From: Thermoanaerobaculales bacterium
GTDB lineage: Bacteria; Acidobacteriota; Thermoanaerobaculia; Thermoanaerobaculales; Sulfomarinibacteraceae
DNA length: 11,160 bases
Direction of reading: 5' to 3'
Assembly: GCA_025456385.1 (NCBI GenBank)
Contig: JALOKS010000056.1
Span: 1-11,160 of the forward strand
Both the position numbers and the translations under genes were made by a program. The stretch's first letter is position 1, and every line of letters starts with the position of its first letter. The notes beneath the pieces were generated by a model, which was given only the letters and a program-made list of their open reading frames with translations, was not told where the DNA came from and ran no database searches. Shown here piece after piece: positions 1-9,019 of this stretch.

Positions 1-473
1 GCCTACACCAACGACCAGCGGATCCTCGACGTCCAGCACCCCAAGGACATGCGCCGCGCCCGCGCCGCCGCGATCAACATCATCCCGTCCTCGACCGGCG
101 CCGCGAAGGCGATCGGCCTCGTCTACCCGGCGCTCGCCGGCAAGCTGCACGGGGCGGCGATGCGGGTGCCGGTGGCCGACGGCTCGGTCTGCGACCTGAG
201 CTTCGTCGCCAGCCGCGACAGCTCGGTCGAGGAGCTGCGCGCCGCCTTCACCGCGGCCGCCGCCGGCGAGCTCGCCGGCATCCTGCGCGCCACCGAGGTG
301 CCGATGGTGTCCTCGGACGTCATCGGCGAGACCCACTCCACGGTCATCGACCTCGCGCTGCTCGCCCAGGTCACGCCGCGCTTCTTCCGCGTCGTCGGCT
401 GGTACGACAACGAGAACGCCTACGCCCTGCGCTGCGTCGACCTCGTCGAGCGGATGGTCGCCAGGGAGCGGGC

Positions 474-477
<4 letters not shown>
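1..477 (+). CDS. gap: Glyceraldehyde-3-phosphate dehydrogenase, C-terminal part (5' end outside window)
   Basis: This is the C-terminal 158 residues of type I GAPDH, which oxidises and phosphorylates glyceraldehyde 3-phosphate to 1,3-bisphosphoglycerate with NAD(P) in the cytosol. The frame is open from base 1. It begins with the AYTNDQRILD segment that follows the active-site Cys by a few dozen residues in this family, then INIIPSSTGAAKAIGLV, the GKLHGAAMRVP strand, VSSDVIG and the closing WYDNE. The NAD-binding domain and catalytic Cys lie upstream of the window. The tail reads YDNENAY where most members have YDNEWGYS or YDNETGYS, a modest local deviation. The TGA stop overlaps the GTG start of pgk by 4 nt, so the two are translationally coupled in a gap-pgk-tpiA-secG operon whose promoter is out of view. 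Assignment to GAPDH is secure; cofactor preference cannot be judged. Confidence 0.96.
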
Positions 478-1652
<1,175 letters not shown>

Positions 1653-1668
1653 GGGCTGGGGTGTGGCG

Positions 1669-2433
1669 ATGCGCAGACTGCTGATCGCGGGCAACTGGAA
1701 GATGCACAAGGGGGTCGCCGAGACGACCTCCTTCTTGGAGTCCTTGCTCGCCGAGGACCTGCCGCCGGCGGTCGACGTCGTGTGCTGCCCGCCCTTTGCG
1801 TCGCTGCCCGCGGCGGCGATGATGCTCGCCGGGGCCGAGGTCGGCCTCGGAGCGCAGAACGTGCACTGGGAGGCCTCCGGCGCCTTCACCGGCGAGGTGG
1901 CGGCGCCGATGCTCGCCGAGCTCGGGGTGGGCTGGGTCATCGTCGGCCACTCCGAACGGCGGACTCTGTTCGGCGAGACCGACGCCACCGCTGTCGCCCG
2001 CGCCCGCGCGGCGCAGGCGGCCGGGCTCGAGGTCATCTACTGCGTCGGCGAGACCCTCGCCGAGCGCGACCAGGGCGCGACCTTCGCGGTTCTCGAGCGC
2101 CAGACGAGCGGCCTCGCCGAGCTCGACCCGCGGCGGCTCGCTCTCGCCTACGAGCCGGTGTGGGCGATCGGCACCGGCCGCAACGCGAGCCCGGAGCAGG
2201 CCGAGGAGGCGCACGCCTTCCTCCGCGTGCGCCTCGCGGGAGCCTTCGGCGGCGGCGCGGCCGAGGGCCTGCGGATCCTCTACGGCGGCAGCCTCAAGCC
2301 CGCCAACGCGCGCCAGCTGCTCGCGCTGCCGGATGTCGACGGCGGCCTCATCGGCGGCGCAAGCCTTGACCTGCGATCGTTTTCCGATATCATCCGCGCT
2401 GCAGCGGCGCGCGCCGCGGGAGTCGACTCGTGA
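1669..2433 (+). CDS. tpiA: Triose-phosphate isomerase
   Basis: TIM interconverts dihydroxyacetone phosphate and glyceraldehyde 3-phosphate in the cytosol. The 254-residue product has normal length and all catalytic residues: N9 and K11 in AGNWKMHK, H94 in IVGHSERR, and E162 in AYEPVWAIGTG. The phosphate-binding YGGSLKPAN (205-213) and GGASLD near the end are also present. Loop 6 continues as GTGRNAS, against GTGKTAT in many homologues. I chose ATG 1669 because MRRLLIAGNWKM matches the usual N terminus and a GGGG lies 7 nt upstream; an in-frame GTG at 1663 would add two residues and cannot be excluded. The gene follows pgk by 16 nt and its TGA overlaps the secG start by 4 nt. Third gene of the operon. 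Confidence 0.97.
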   Translation: MRRLLIAGNWKMHKGVAETTSFLESLLAEDLPPAVDVVCCPPFASLPAAAMMLAGAEVGLGAQNVHWEASGAFTGEVAAPMLAELGVGWVIVGHSERRTLFGETDATAVARARAAQAAGLEVIYCVGETLAERDQGATFAVLERQTSGLAELDPRRLALAYEPVWAIGTGRNASPEQAEEAHAFLRVRLAGAFGGGAAEGLRILYGGSLKPANARQLLALPDVDGGLIGGASLDLRSFSDIIRAAAARAAGVDS

Positions 2434-2852
2434 CAGTCCTTCTGGTCATCCTCTACATTCTGGTGTGCCTGTTCCTGATCATGGTGGTGCTCCTGCAGCA
2501 GGGCAAGGGCGCGGACCTCGCCGGCGCCTTCGGCGGCGGCGGCAGTCAGACCTCCTTCGGGCCGCGCACGACGACCAACCTCATGCATCGGATGACGACC
2601 GGCGCCTTCGTGCTGTTCGTGGTGCTGTGCCTGAGCCTCGCGATTCTCTCCGGCAAGCGGCGGAGCTCGGTGATGGAGGGGGTCGCGGAGCCGGCCCCGG
2701 CGGAGAGCTCGCAGCCCGCGGCGCCGGCCCTCGAGCCGGCCGCCGAGGACGCGGGTGCCGCGGGCGATCCGGCGCTGCCCGCCGCCGCCGGCGGGGGGAC
2801 GGCCGGCGAGCAGTCGAGCGCCCCCGCCGACGCGCCCGCGGGCGGGCAGTAG
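2430..2852 (+). CDS. secG: Preprotein translocase subunit SecG
   Basis: SecG is the small accessory membrane subunit of the SecYEG channel, which moves unfolded proteins across the inner membrane. The 140-residue product has two hydrophobic segments (about 2-22 and 57-73) flanking the diagnostic cytoplasmic loop VLLQQGKGADL followed by AFGGGGSQT and FGPR. From about residue 80 it carries a low-complexity tail rich in Ala, Pro, Glu and Gly, making it longer than the roughly 110-residue E. coli protein; such tails are variable in SecG. The GTG start overlaps the tpiA stop and has GGGAG at 2418-2422, spaced 7 nt. It is the last gene of the glycolytic operon; tpi-secG linkage is known from many bacteria. 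Its TAG stop lies 4 nt before the tRNA-Leu promoter. Confidence 0.96.
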   Translation: MTVLLVILYILVCLFLIMVVLLQQGKGADLAGAFGGGGSQTSFGPRTTTNLMHRMTTGAFVLFVVLCLSLAILSGKRRSSVMEGVAEPAPAESSQPAAPALEPAAEDAGAAGDPALPAAAGGGTAGEQSSAPADAPAGGQ

Positions 2853-2856
2853 GGCC

Positions 2857-2885
2857 TTGTCACCGCTCGGGTCGGACCCTAAGAT
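2857..2885 (+). promoter_or_regulatory. Sigma70-type promoter of tRNA-Leu
   Basis: TTGTCA (2857-2862) and TAAGAT (2880-2885) are separated by exactly 17 nt, close to the consensus of the housekeeping sigma factor. Transcription would start near 2892, about 10 nt before the mature tRNA. The -35 box begins 4 nt after the secG stop codon, so the tRNA has its own promoter as well as possible read-through from the operon. Confidence 0.75.
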
Positions 2886-2901
2886 GTGCTTGTCGCTTCG
2901 T

Positions 2902-2986
2902 GCCGAAGTGGCGGAATTGGTAGACGCGCACGGTTGAGGGCCGTGTGGAGCGATCCGTGCCGGTTCGAGTCCGGCCTTCGGCACCA
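2902..2986 (+). tRNA. tRNA-Leu (anticodon GAG)
   Basis: An 85-nt class II tRNA with encoded CCA. The acceptor stem pairs GCCGAAG (2902-2908) with CTTCGGC (2976-2982), the discriminator is A2983 as expected for leucine, and CCA occupies 2984-2986. The anticodon stem CACGG/CCGTG encloses the loop TTGAGGG, giving anticodon GAG (2936-2938), which reads CTC and CTT. A long variable arm (GGA/TCC around 2947-2956) and the T arm GCCGG-TTCGAGT-CCGGC complete the fold. The D loop contains GGTAGA. Confidence 0.97.
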
Positions 2987-3031
2987 CATTTCAAGAGCCC
3001 CCGAACGCTGTTCGGGGGCTCTTGAAATGTG
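2985..3031 (+). terminator. Perfect 22-bp hairpin after tRNA-Leu
   Basis: Bases 2985-3006 are the exact reverse complement of 3010-3031, with a 3-nt loop GCT. The core is the GC-rich GAGCCCCCGAAC arm. The arm starts at the last two bases of the encoded CCA, so the hairpin and the tRNA 3' end overlap. There is no real U-tract: the sequence after the core reads TTGAAATGTGAGG, with only a weak TT. It probably ends tRNA transcription and, being symmetrical, could also stop transcripts arriving from glnS on the other strand. Confidence 0.7.
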
Positions 3032-3067
3032 AGGAAGCTCCGCTCCATTCGCGACCCCGATCGAAGG

Positions 3068-3101
3068 GAATTCCGAATTCAAAATTCCGAATTCCGAATT
3101 C
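3068..3101. repeat. AT-rich GAATTCC short-repeat block
   Basis: GAATTC occurs four times in 34 bases (3068, 3075, 3089, 3096), mostly as a GAATTCC heptamer, with an AAAATTCC interruption in the middle. The block is strikingly AT-rich against its GC-rich surroundings. It lies between the tRNA-Leu hairpin and the end of glnS. No gene, promoter or known element was recognised in it. Confidence 0.75.
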
Positions 3102-3113
3102 ACCCCCGGTGTC

Positions 3114-4793
<1,680 letters not shown>

Positions 4794-4822
4794 GCTGCCT
4801 CTCCCCTGCCCCCGCCCCCGAC

Positions 4823-6277
4823 TCAGGCCTTCATCGCGCGCAGGACCTCGACCGCCCGCCGCAGCCGCCACCGGCAGCGCTCCTTGCCGAGCGCGGCCAT
4901 GGTCTCGTAGAGCGGCGGCGTCGCCGTGCGGCCGGTGAGGGCGACGCGCAGCGGCATGAAGAGCTCCTTGGCGTTCCAGCCCGAAGCCTCCATGAAGGAC
5001 GTGAGCGCCTGCTCCACCGCCGCGACCTGCCACTCGAGGATTGGGTCGAGGTGGCCCTCGAGGAGCTCCTGAACGGCCTTCGCGGTCGCGGCCGGGCCCC
5101 GCCCGGGGGCCGCCAGCCGCGGCAGGGCCTGCGCCTCGTAGCTGACCTCGCCGGCGAGGAAGAAGCCGGCGTAGGGGACGAAGTCGGCGAGGGTCTCGAT
5201 GCGCTCCTGCACCAGCGGCAGGATCGTCAGCAGGTAGGAGTCCGCGAGGGGCCCGCCGCGGAGCCGGGCGAGGAGCTCCTCGGGGCGCAGGTCGCGGAGG
5301 TACTTGCCGTTGAGCCAGCCCAGCTTCTCGAGGTCGAAGACCGGTCCGCCGAGGCTGATGGACTCGAGGCGGAAGGCGGCGACGAAGTCCTCGCGGCTGA
5401 ACTGGTCGCGCTCGTCGGGCATGGTCCAGCCCATCAGCGCGAGGTAGTTCAGGAGCGCCTCGGGGAGGATGCCCGCAGCGCGGTAGTGCTCGAGGCTGAC
5501 CGGGTTCTTGCGCTTCGAGATCTTCGAGCGGTCGGCGTTGCGCAGCAGCGGCAGGTGGCAGAACACCGGCGGCTCCCAGCCGAAGGCCTCGTAGAGGCGC
5601 ACGTGCTTCGGCAACGACGAGATCCACTCCTCGGCGCGGATGACGTGCGAGATCTCCATCAGGTGGTCGTCGACCACGTTGGCGAGGTGGTAGGTCGGGA
5701 GGCCGTCGGACTTGAGCAGCACCTGGTCGTCCACCTGGCTGTTGGCGACGGTGATCGTCCCGCGCAGGAGGTCGTCGGAGGCGGTCTCGCCGTCGACGGG
5801 CATCGCGAGCCGGATCACGTGCTCCTCGCCGGCGGCGCGGCGGCGCGCCGCCTCGGCCGGCGCCAGCGCGCGGCAGCGCCGGTCGTAGCCGAGCTGGGCC
5901 TTGGCCGCCTTCTGCTCGGCCCGCAGGGCGTCGAGCCGCTCCCGGCTGCAGAAGCAGGGGTAGGCGGCGCCGCCGGCGACGAGCCGCTCGGCGTGCTCGC
6001 GGTAGATCGCCGTGCGCTCGCTCTGGCGGTAGGGCGCGAAGGGCCCGCCGCGATCGGGGCCCTCGTCCCACTGCAGGTCGAGCCAGCGCAGGGCCTCGAG
6101 GATCATGCGCTCGCTCGCGCCCGTGCTGCGCTGGCGGTCGGTGTCCTCGATGCGGAGGATGAAGCTGCCACCGAGCCGGCGCGCGAGAGCCCAGTTGAAG
6201 AGCGCCACGTAGGCCGTGCCCACGTGGGGGTCACCCGTCGGGCTGGGCGCGATGCGTGTCCGCACCGGTCGGCTCAT
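4823..6277 (-). CDS. gltX: Glutamyl-tRNA synthetase
   Basis: GluRS charges tRNA-Glu with glutamate and ATP. The product has 484 residues, the usual bacterial length. Class I motifs are RIAPSPTGDPHVGT (HVGT at 18-21, the HIGH variant of GluRS), FILRIEDTD, QVLLKSDGLPTYHLANVVDDH, and SKISKRK (KISKR at 252-256). C108 and C110 with C135 resemble part of the zinc site found in some GluRS, the fourth ligand not being obvious. The alpha-helical anticodon-binding domain follows, from about residue 320. Start ATG 6277 has GGAG at 6285-6288, spaced 7 nt. Because glnS is next door, this enzyme is likely a discriminating GluRS, though that is inference. Upstream are a hairpin with a T-tract and tRNA-Ser(GCT), and no separate promoter is evident. 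Confidence 0.97.
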   Translation of the reverse strand: MSRPVRTRIAPSPTGDPHVGTAYVALFNWALARRLGGSFILRIEDTDRQRSTGASERMILEALRWLDLQWDEGPDRGGPFAPYRQSERTAIYREHAERLVAGGAAYPCFCSRERLDALRAEQKAAKAQLGYDRRCRALAPAEAARRRAAGEEHVIRLAMPVDGETASDDLLRGTITVANSQVDDQVLLKSDGLPTYHLANVVDDHLMEISHVIRAEEWISSLPKHVRLYEAFGWEPPVFCHLPLLRNADRSKISKRKNPVSLEHYRAAGILPEALLNYLALMGWTMPDERDQFSREDFVAAFRLESISLGGPVFDLEKLGWLNGKYLRDLRPEELLARLRGGPLADSYLLTILPLVQERIETLADFVPYAGFFLAGEVSYEAQALPRLAAPGRGPAATAKAVQELLEGHLDPILEWQVAAVEQALTSFMEASGWNAKELFMPLRVALTGRTATPPLYETMAALGKERCRWRLRRAVEVLRAMKA

Positions 6278-6288
6278 CGCTGCACTCC

Positions 6289-6313
6289 AGAAGAAAGCGC
6301 CGGCGGGCGGCGC
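6289..6313 (-). terminator. Hairpin with T-tract between tRNA-Ser(GCT) and gltX
   Basis: Read on the minus strand, GCGCCG (6313-6308) pairs with CGGCGC (6302-6297) around a 5-nt loop, followed at once by TTTCTTCT (6296-6289). This is the form of an intrinsic terminator. It lies 10 nt past the tRNA CCA end. The gltX ribosome site GGAG (6288-6285) begins immediately after the T-tract, so the element could be a leaky terminator or attenuator controlling gltX-glnS. Confidence 0.65.
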
Positions 6314-6322
6314 GAAGGGTCA

Positions 6323-6416
<94 letters not shown>

Positions 6417-6430
6417 GCGCCAGGGGCGGT

Positions 6431-6459
6431 ATTGTACGGCGGGCGACGGCGGCTGTAAA
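6431..6459 (-). promoter_or_regulatory. Sigma70-type promoter of tRNA-Ser(GCT)
   Basis: On the minus strand TTTACA (6459-6454) and TACAAT (6436-6431) are 17 nt apart, a near-consensus housekeeping promoter. The start point would be near 6424, about 8 nt before the mature tRNA. It is the only clear promoter upstream of gltX and glnS and so may drive the whole tRNA-Ser-gltX-glnS unit. Confidence 0.75.
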
Positions 6460-6473
6460 CCCGTGGTCGCCTT

Positions 6474-6509
6474 CCCGTTTCCGTGCCCGTCTCCGTGCCC
6501 GTCTCCGCT
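6474..6509. repeat. Three 12-nt tandem repeats between the tRNA-Ser genes
   Basis: Units CCCGTTTCCGTG (6474-6485), CCCGTCTCCGTG (6486-6497) and CCCGTCTCCGCT (6498-6509) follow head to tail, differing by one to two bases. A half-period of 6 (CCCGTC/TCCGTG) is also visible. The array lies just upstream of the tRNA-Ser(GCT) promoter. It is not coding on either strand as far as can be seen. Confidence 0.75.
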
Positions 6510-6531
6510 TCCCTGCCCAAAGACACGATCC

Positions 6532-6577
6532 CCGGTGCCATCATCAGACCGGGTACGGAATTTCTCTGGGGCACCGG
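6532..6577 (-). other. 8-bp inverted repeat downstream of tRNA-Ser(TGA)
   Basis: CCGGTGCC (6532-6539) and GGCACCGG (6570-6577) are exact inverted repeats with a 30-nt loop, starting 4 nt after the CCA of tRNA-Ser(TGA). No T-tract follows on the minus strand. It may be a weak terminator or a processing structure at the tRNA 3' end; the long loop makes this uncertain. Confidence 0.35.
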
Positions 6578-6580
6578 AGG

Positions 6581-6668
6581 TGGCGGAGGGAGTGGGATTC
6601 GAACCCACGGAGGCGTGAACCTCACCGGTTTTCAAGACCGGCGCCTTCGACCGCTCGGCCATCCCTCC
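6581..6668 (-). tRNA. tRNA-Ser (anticodon TGA)
   Basis: An 88-nt class II tRNA with encoded CCA (6583-6581). The acceptor stem GGAGGGA (6668-6662) pairs with TCCCTCC (6591-6585), and the discriminator is G at 6584, as in serine tRNAs. The anticodon stem CCGGT/ACCGG encloses CTTGAAA, giving TGA (6634-6632), which reads TCA and other TCN codons. The variable arm and the T arm GTGGG-TTCGAAT-CCCAC are intact. Any promoter is weak: a TAAAGT (6684-6679) is suitably placed, but no good -35 accompanies it. Confidence 0.97.
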
Positions 6669-6743
6669 TGGACCGTCTACTTTACACCGGAATCTCCGCG
6701 ACCCGAGGCCCCGATCTGCTGCCAGCCGTACCGGTCCCCTCCC

Positions 6744-6794
6744 CACCTTCAAAGCCTCGGTGAGATTTCGGAAGGTCGAGCGGAAATCAAGGTG
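6744..6794 (-). terminator. Nested inverted repeats after lptD, possible terminator
   Basis: GAAATC-AAGGTG (6783-6794) is complementary to GATTTC (6764-6769) and CACCTT (6744-6749), giving a 12-bp stem with a 14-nt bulge and a 13-nt loop. A competing stem ACCTTC/GAAGGT (6745-6750 with 6771-6776) uses part of the same bases. The structure starts 17 nt after the lptD stop. No T-tract is seen on the lptD strand, so a terminator role is only a guess. Confidence 0.35.
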
Positions 6795-6811
6795 ACCACT
6801 CCGGGCACGGG

Positions 6812-8974
6812 TCAGTAGCCGCCCAGGTTGCCCTTGATCTCCGGCAGCGCCCCGACGCCTTTGAGCCCGATCACGACCAGGAACTCGCGCGTCGGGAAGG
6901 TGCCGAGGCGGGTGTCGCGGTAGACCGCCGAGATGTTCCAGCAGCTGCCCTCGTAGTCGAGCGCGTAGCGCTGGTCGCCGAGCTCCGAGCGCTCGAGGTC
7001 GTAGGCGACCTGCACCGAGGCGGCGAGCGGGAAGCCGGGCCGGCGAAAGCTCAGCATGGCGCGCGCCTGTGACGACAGGCGGTCGCCGGTCCGCGGGCTG
7101 AAGCTCTGGTACCAGGTCAGGTTGAGCATGCCGAGAGGGCTCTGAGCCGAGCCTGCGAGCGAGGTCGAGCGCAGGTTGTGGAAGAGGTGGTCGTAGGAGA
7201 GCCTGGCGTCGAAGCCGGTGCGGACGGACGGCGTCACCCGCAGCGCCATGCCGAGGGCCGAGAACTGGCTGGTGCGGATTCCGTCGCCGGGGTTGAGCGG
7301 CGCATCGAAGGAGTAGTCCTGAAAGAACTCGAGGGAGCCCAGCTCGCGGGTGCCGAGGCCCTCGCGGGAGCGCCCGAGAAGACGGTTGGCGAGGACGAAG
7401 CGGACGAGGTTCGCATCCTGCGGCGTCGAGTCGACCTCGTCGAAGATCGGCAGCAGCGTGACGTCGGTGGGCGTCGTCAGGTAGAGGTACTGCAGCCGCG
7501 GCTCGATCAGGTGCTTGAGCTTGTCGAAGGAGCCGAGGCCGCCTTCGAAGATGCGCGACAGCGAGGGGCCGACGACGTCGACGGCGCCGGCAGCGTAGAG
7601 ACGACTGATGGGATCGTCGTTGAAACCCCGGCGGTCCTCCGTGTAGCGCTGCGTGTAGTAGGTGGCGCGGCCGCCGAGGCGCGGCGTCACCGACAGCCAC
7701 GGCGGCGAGGGCAGGGTGTAGGCGAAGGTCGGGAAGAAGTCCGCGCGCCCGTAGGAGCCGCTGAGCTCGCCACCGCGGTCGACCCGCAGGCCGGCCAGAG
7801 AGGAGATCAGGCTGAGGTAGATCGGCGAGCCGGCGATCGCGGTCGAGCCCGAGCGCAGCTCGATCTCCGGCAGCTGACTGAGGACCACGTCGGCACCGGT
7901 GAGGAAGGTCTGCCGGTGGTCGGCGCGGAGGTTGAGGGCGAAGGGGCCGAGGCTGCGGGTCAGGTAGGCGAAGGAGTAGAGGTCGCGGCGCGTGTTGGCG
8001 TCGAAGCTGCGGTCGAAGTCCTGCCAGAAGTCGATGTCGGAGAGGTTCTCGACCTGGGCCAGGAAGCGGAAGCCGAGGAGGTCGTCCTGAGAGTGCTTGC
8101 CGAAGACCTTCCACTCCGTCTGCTCGGCGGCCCGGTCCCGGATGGCGTAGAGATCGATCTCCCCGGCGGCGCCGGCGACCGGCGCCCACCGCCACCCGTT
8201 GCCGAGCCCGAAGAAGCCCTCGGTGTAGTAGTCCGCGAACACGGTCGTGTCGTAGCTCCGCCCCAGCGGCACGTAGAGCGGCAGCCCGATGTTGAAGCCG
8301 CGCCGGTCCGAGTAGCCGAGCCGCGGCATCAGCAGGCCGGGCGCGCGCTCCTGCTTGACCGGCCACACCATGTAAGGCAGGTAGAAGACGGGCACGCCCT
8401 GGACCTTCATCGCGACGCGCGAGAAGCGGCCGAGGCCCTCCTCCTCGACCAGAGCCGAACGGAAGCTGAAGTTCCAGGGCGGCGTCCCGTCGTCGCTCTC
8501 GCAGGTGGTGAAGGTCGCGTGGTCGATCCGGTAGTGGGTCTCGTCCAGCTTCTCGATCTCGCGGCCCGCGAACCTGTACATCGGATCGACGAAGGCCGTC
8601 GCGTCGAGGAAGATGCCGGTCTTCGTCAGGAGGTTGAAGCGCGCCTCGGCGGCGGTGAAGCGGCTCGGGCCGCGGTCGACGATCACGTTGCCGCGCGCCA
8701 CGATGTCGCCGCTCGCGCGGTCGTAGTCGAGCTCGTCGCAGCGGATCTCGATGTCCTGGTAGAGGACCCGGACATCGCCCTCGCCGCGCCAGCGCTCGGC
8801 GTTGCCCGACTGCTGCTCGGCGGTCAGGACCACCCGCTCCTGGAGGTCGGCGGCGCCCGCTCCCAGCGTCGCCAGGATCGCCAGAGACAGGGCCGCGAGC
8901 AGCCGCGGCGGCCGGCGGGTCCTGCAGCCCTCACGCTCGATCGTGCACCTCCGCGGGGTCGGCGCCCCGCTCAT
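6812..8974 (-). CDS. lptD: LPS-assembly protein LptD (outer-membrane LPS translocon)
   Basis: LptD is the outer-membrane beta-barrel that, with LptE, inserts lipopolysaccharide into the outer leaflet. From ATG 8974 the product has 720 residues (E. coli 784). It has a basic N region, a hydrophobic stretch (about 25-38) and a cleavage site near AGAA-D (residue 42), then an OstA/LptA-like jellyroll domain (about 48-160) with repeated EGDVRV, DELDYD and ARGNVIV strands, and YRIDHATFTTC. The rest is a barrel rich in aromatic, alternating strands, from VFYLPYMVWPVK onwards. Cysteines after the signal are C79, C158 and C678; C158 and C678 sit where E. coli forms its interdomain disulfides. The start is uncertain: ATG 8974 overlaps a TACAAT box and lacks a ribosome site, whereas GGAGGTG precedes an in-frame ATC at 8941. 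Divergent from ruvX. Confidence 0.93.
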   Translation of the reverse strand: MSGAPTPRRCTIEREGCRTRRPPRLLAALSLAILATLGAGAADLQERVVLTAEQQSGNAERWRGEGDVRVLYQDIEIRCDELDYDRASGDIVARGNVIVDRGPSRFTAAEARFNLLTKTGIFLDATAFVDPMYRFAGREIEKLDETHYRIDHATFTTCESDDGTPPWNFSFRSALVEEEGLGRFSRVAMKVQGVPVFYLPYMVWPVKQERAPGLLMPRLGYSDRRGFNIGLPLYVPLGRSYDTTVFADYYTEGFFGLGNGWRWAPVAGAAGEIDLYAIRDRAAEQTEWKVFGKHSQDDLLGFRFLAQVENLSDIDFWQDFDRSFDANTRRDLYSFAYLTRSLGPFALNLRADHRQTFLTGADVVLSQLPEIELRSGSTAIAGSPIYLSLISSLAGLRVDRGGELSGSYGRADFFPTFAYTLPSPPWLSVTPRLGGRATYYTQRYTEDRRGFNDDPISRLYAAGAVDVVGPSLSRIFEGGLGSFDKLKHLIEPRLQYLYLTTPTDVTLLPIFDEVDSTPQDANLVRFVLANRLLGRSREGLGTRELGSLEFFQDYSFDAPLNPGDGIRTSQFSALGMALRVTPSVRTGFDARLSYDHLFHNLRSTSLAGSAQSPLGMLNLTWYQSFSPRTGDRLSSQARAMLSFRRPGFPLAASVQVAYDLERSELGDQRYALDYEGSCWNISAVYRDTRLGTFPTREFLVVIGLKGVGALPEIKGNLGGY
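8939..8952 (-). promoter_or_regulatory. Strong ribosome site before an in-frame ATC in lptD
   Basis: On the minus strand GGAGGTG (8952-8946) is followed after CACG by ATC (8941-8939), which is in the lptD frame. The gap from GGAGG to ATC is 6 nt, ideal for initiation. No in-frame ATG, GTG or TTG lies near; the GTG at 8934 is out of frame. Starting at ATC would give a shorter N region (M-E-R-E-G-C-R-T-R-R) before the hydrophobic core of the signal peptide. Confidence 0.45.
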
Positions 8975-8978
8975 TGTA
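8973..8978 (-). promoter_or_regulatory. -10 box TACAAT facing lptD
   Basis: TACAAT on the minus strand (8978-8973) would place the lptD start of transcription near 8966. No good -35 is found 16-18 nt upstream. If used, transcription begins downstream of ATG 8974 and translation must begin later. It pairs as an inverted copy with the box at 9008-9013. Confidence 0.5.
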
Positions 8979-9007
8979 GCCGGTCGCCCCGGGCCGCCTG
9001 CCCCGCG

Positions 9008-9013
9008 TACAAT
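9008..9013 (+). promoter_or_regulatory. -10 box TACAAT facing ruvX, implying a leaderless mRNA
   Basis: TACAAT ends 6 nt before the ruvX ATG (9020). A housekeeping -10 box normally lies about this far from the transcription start, so the mRNA would begin at or next to the A of ATG. The intervening GGCCGG is not a ribosome site. The -35 region shows no clear match. Confidence 0.5.
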
Positions 9014-9019
9014 GGCCGG

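Noticed and set aside
2830..2846. GC palindrome CGCCCGCGGGCG at the end of secG as a terminator
   Set aside because: It lies inside the coding region, in a low-complexity GC tail where such palindromes arise easily, and no T-tract follows.
6679..6707. Promoter for tRNA-Ser(TGA) with -10 TAAAGT
   Set aside because: The -10 is well placed, but the 16-18 nt upstream hexamers do not resemble a -35 box and no extended -10 fits, so it was not listed as a feature.
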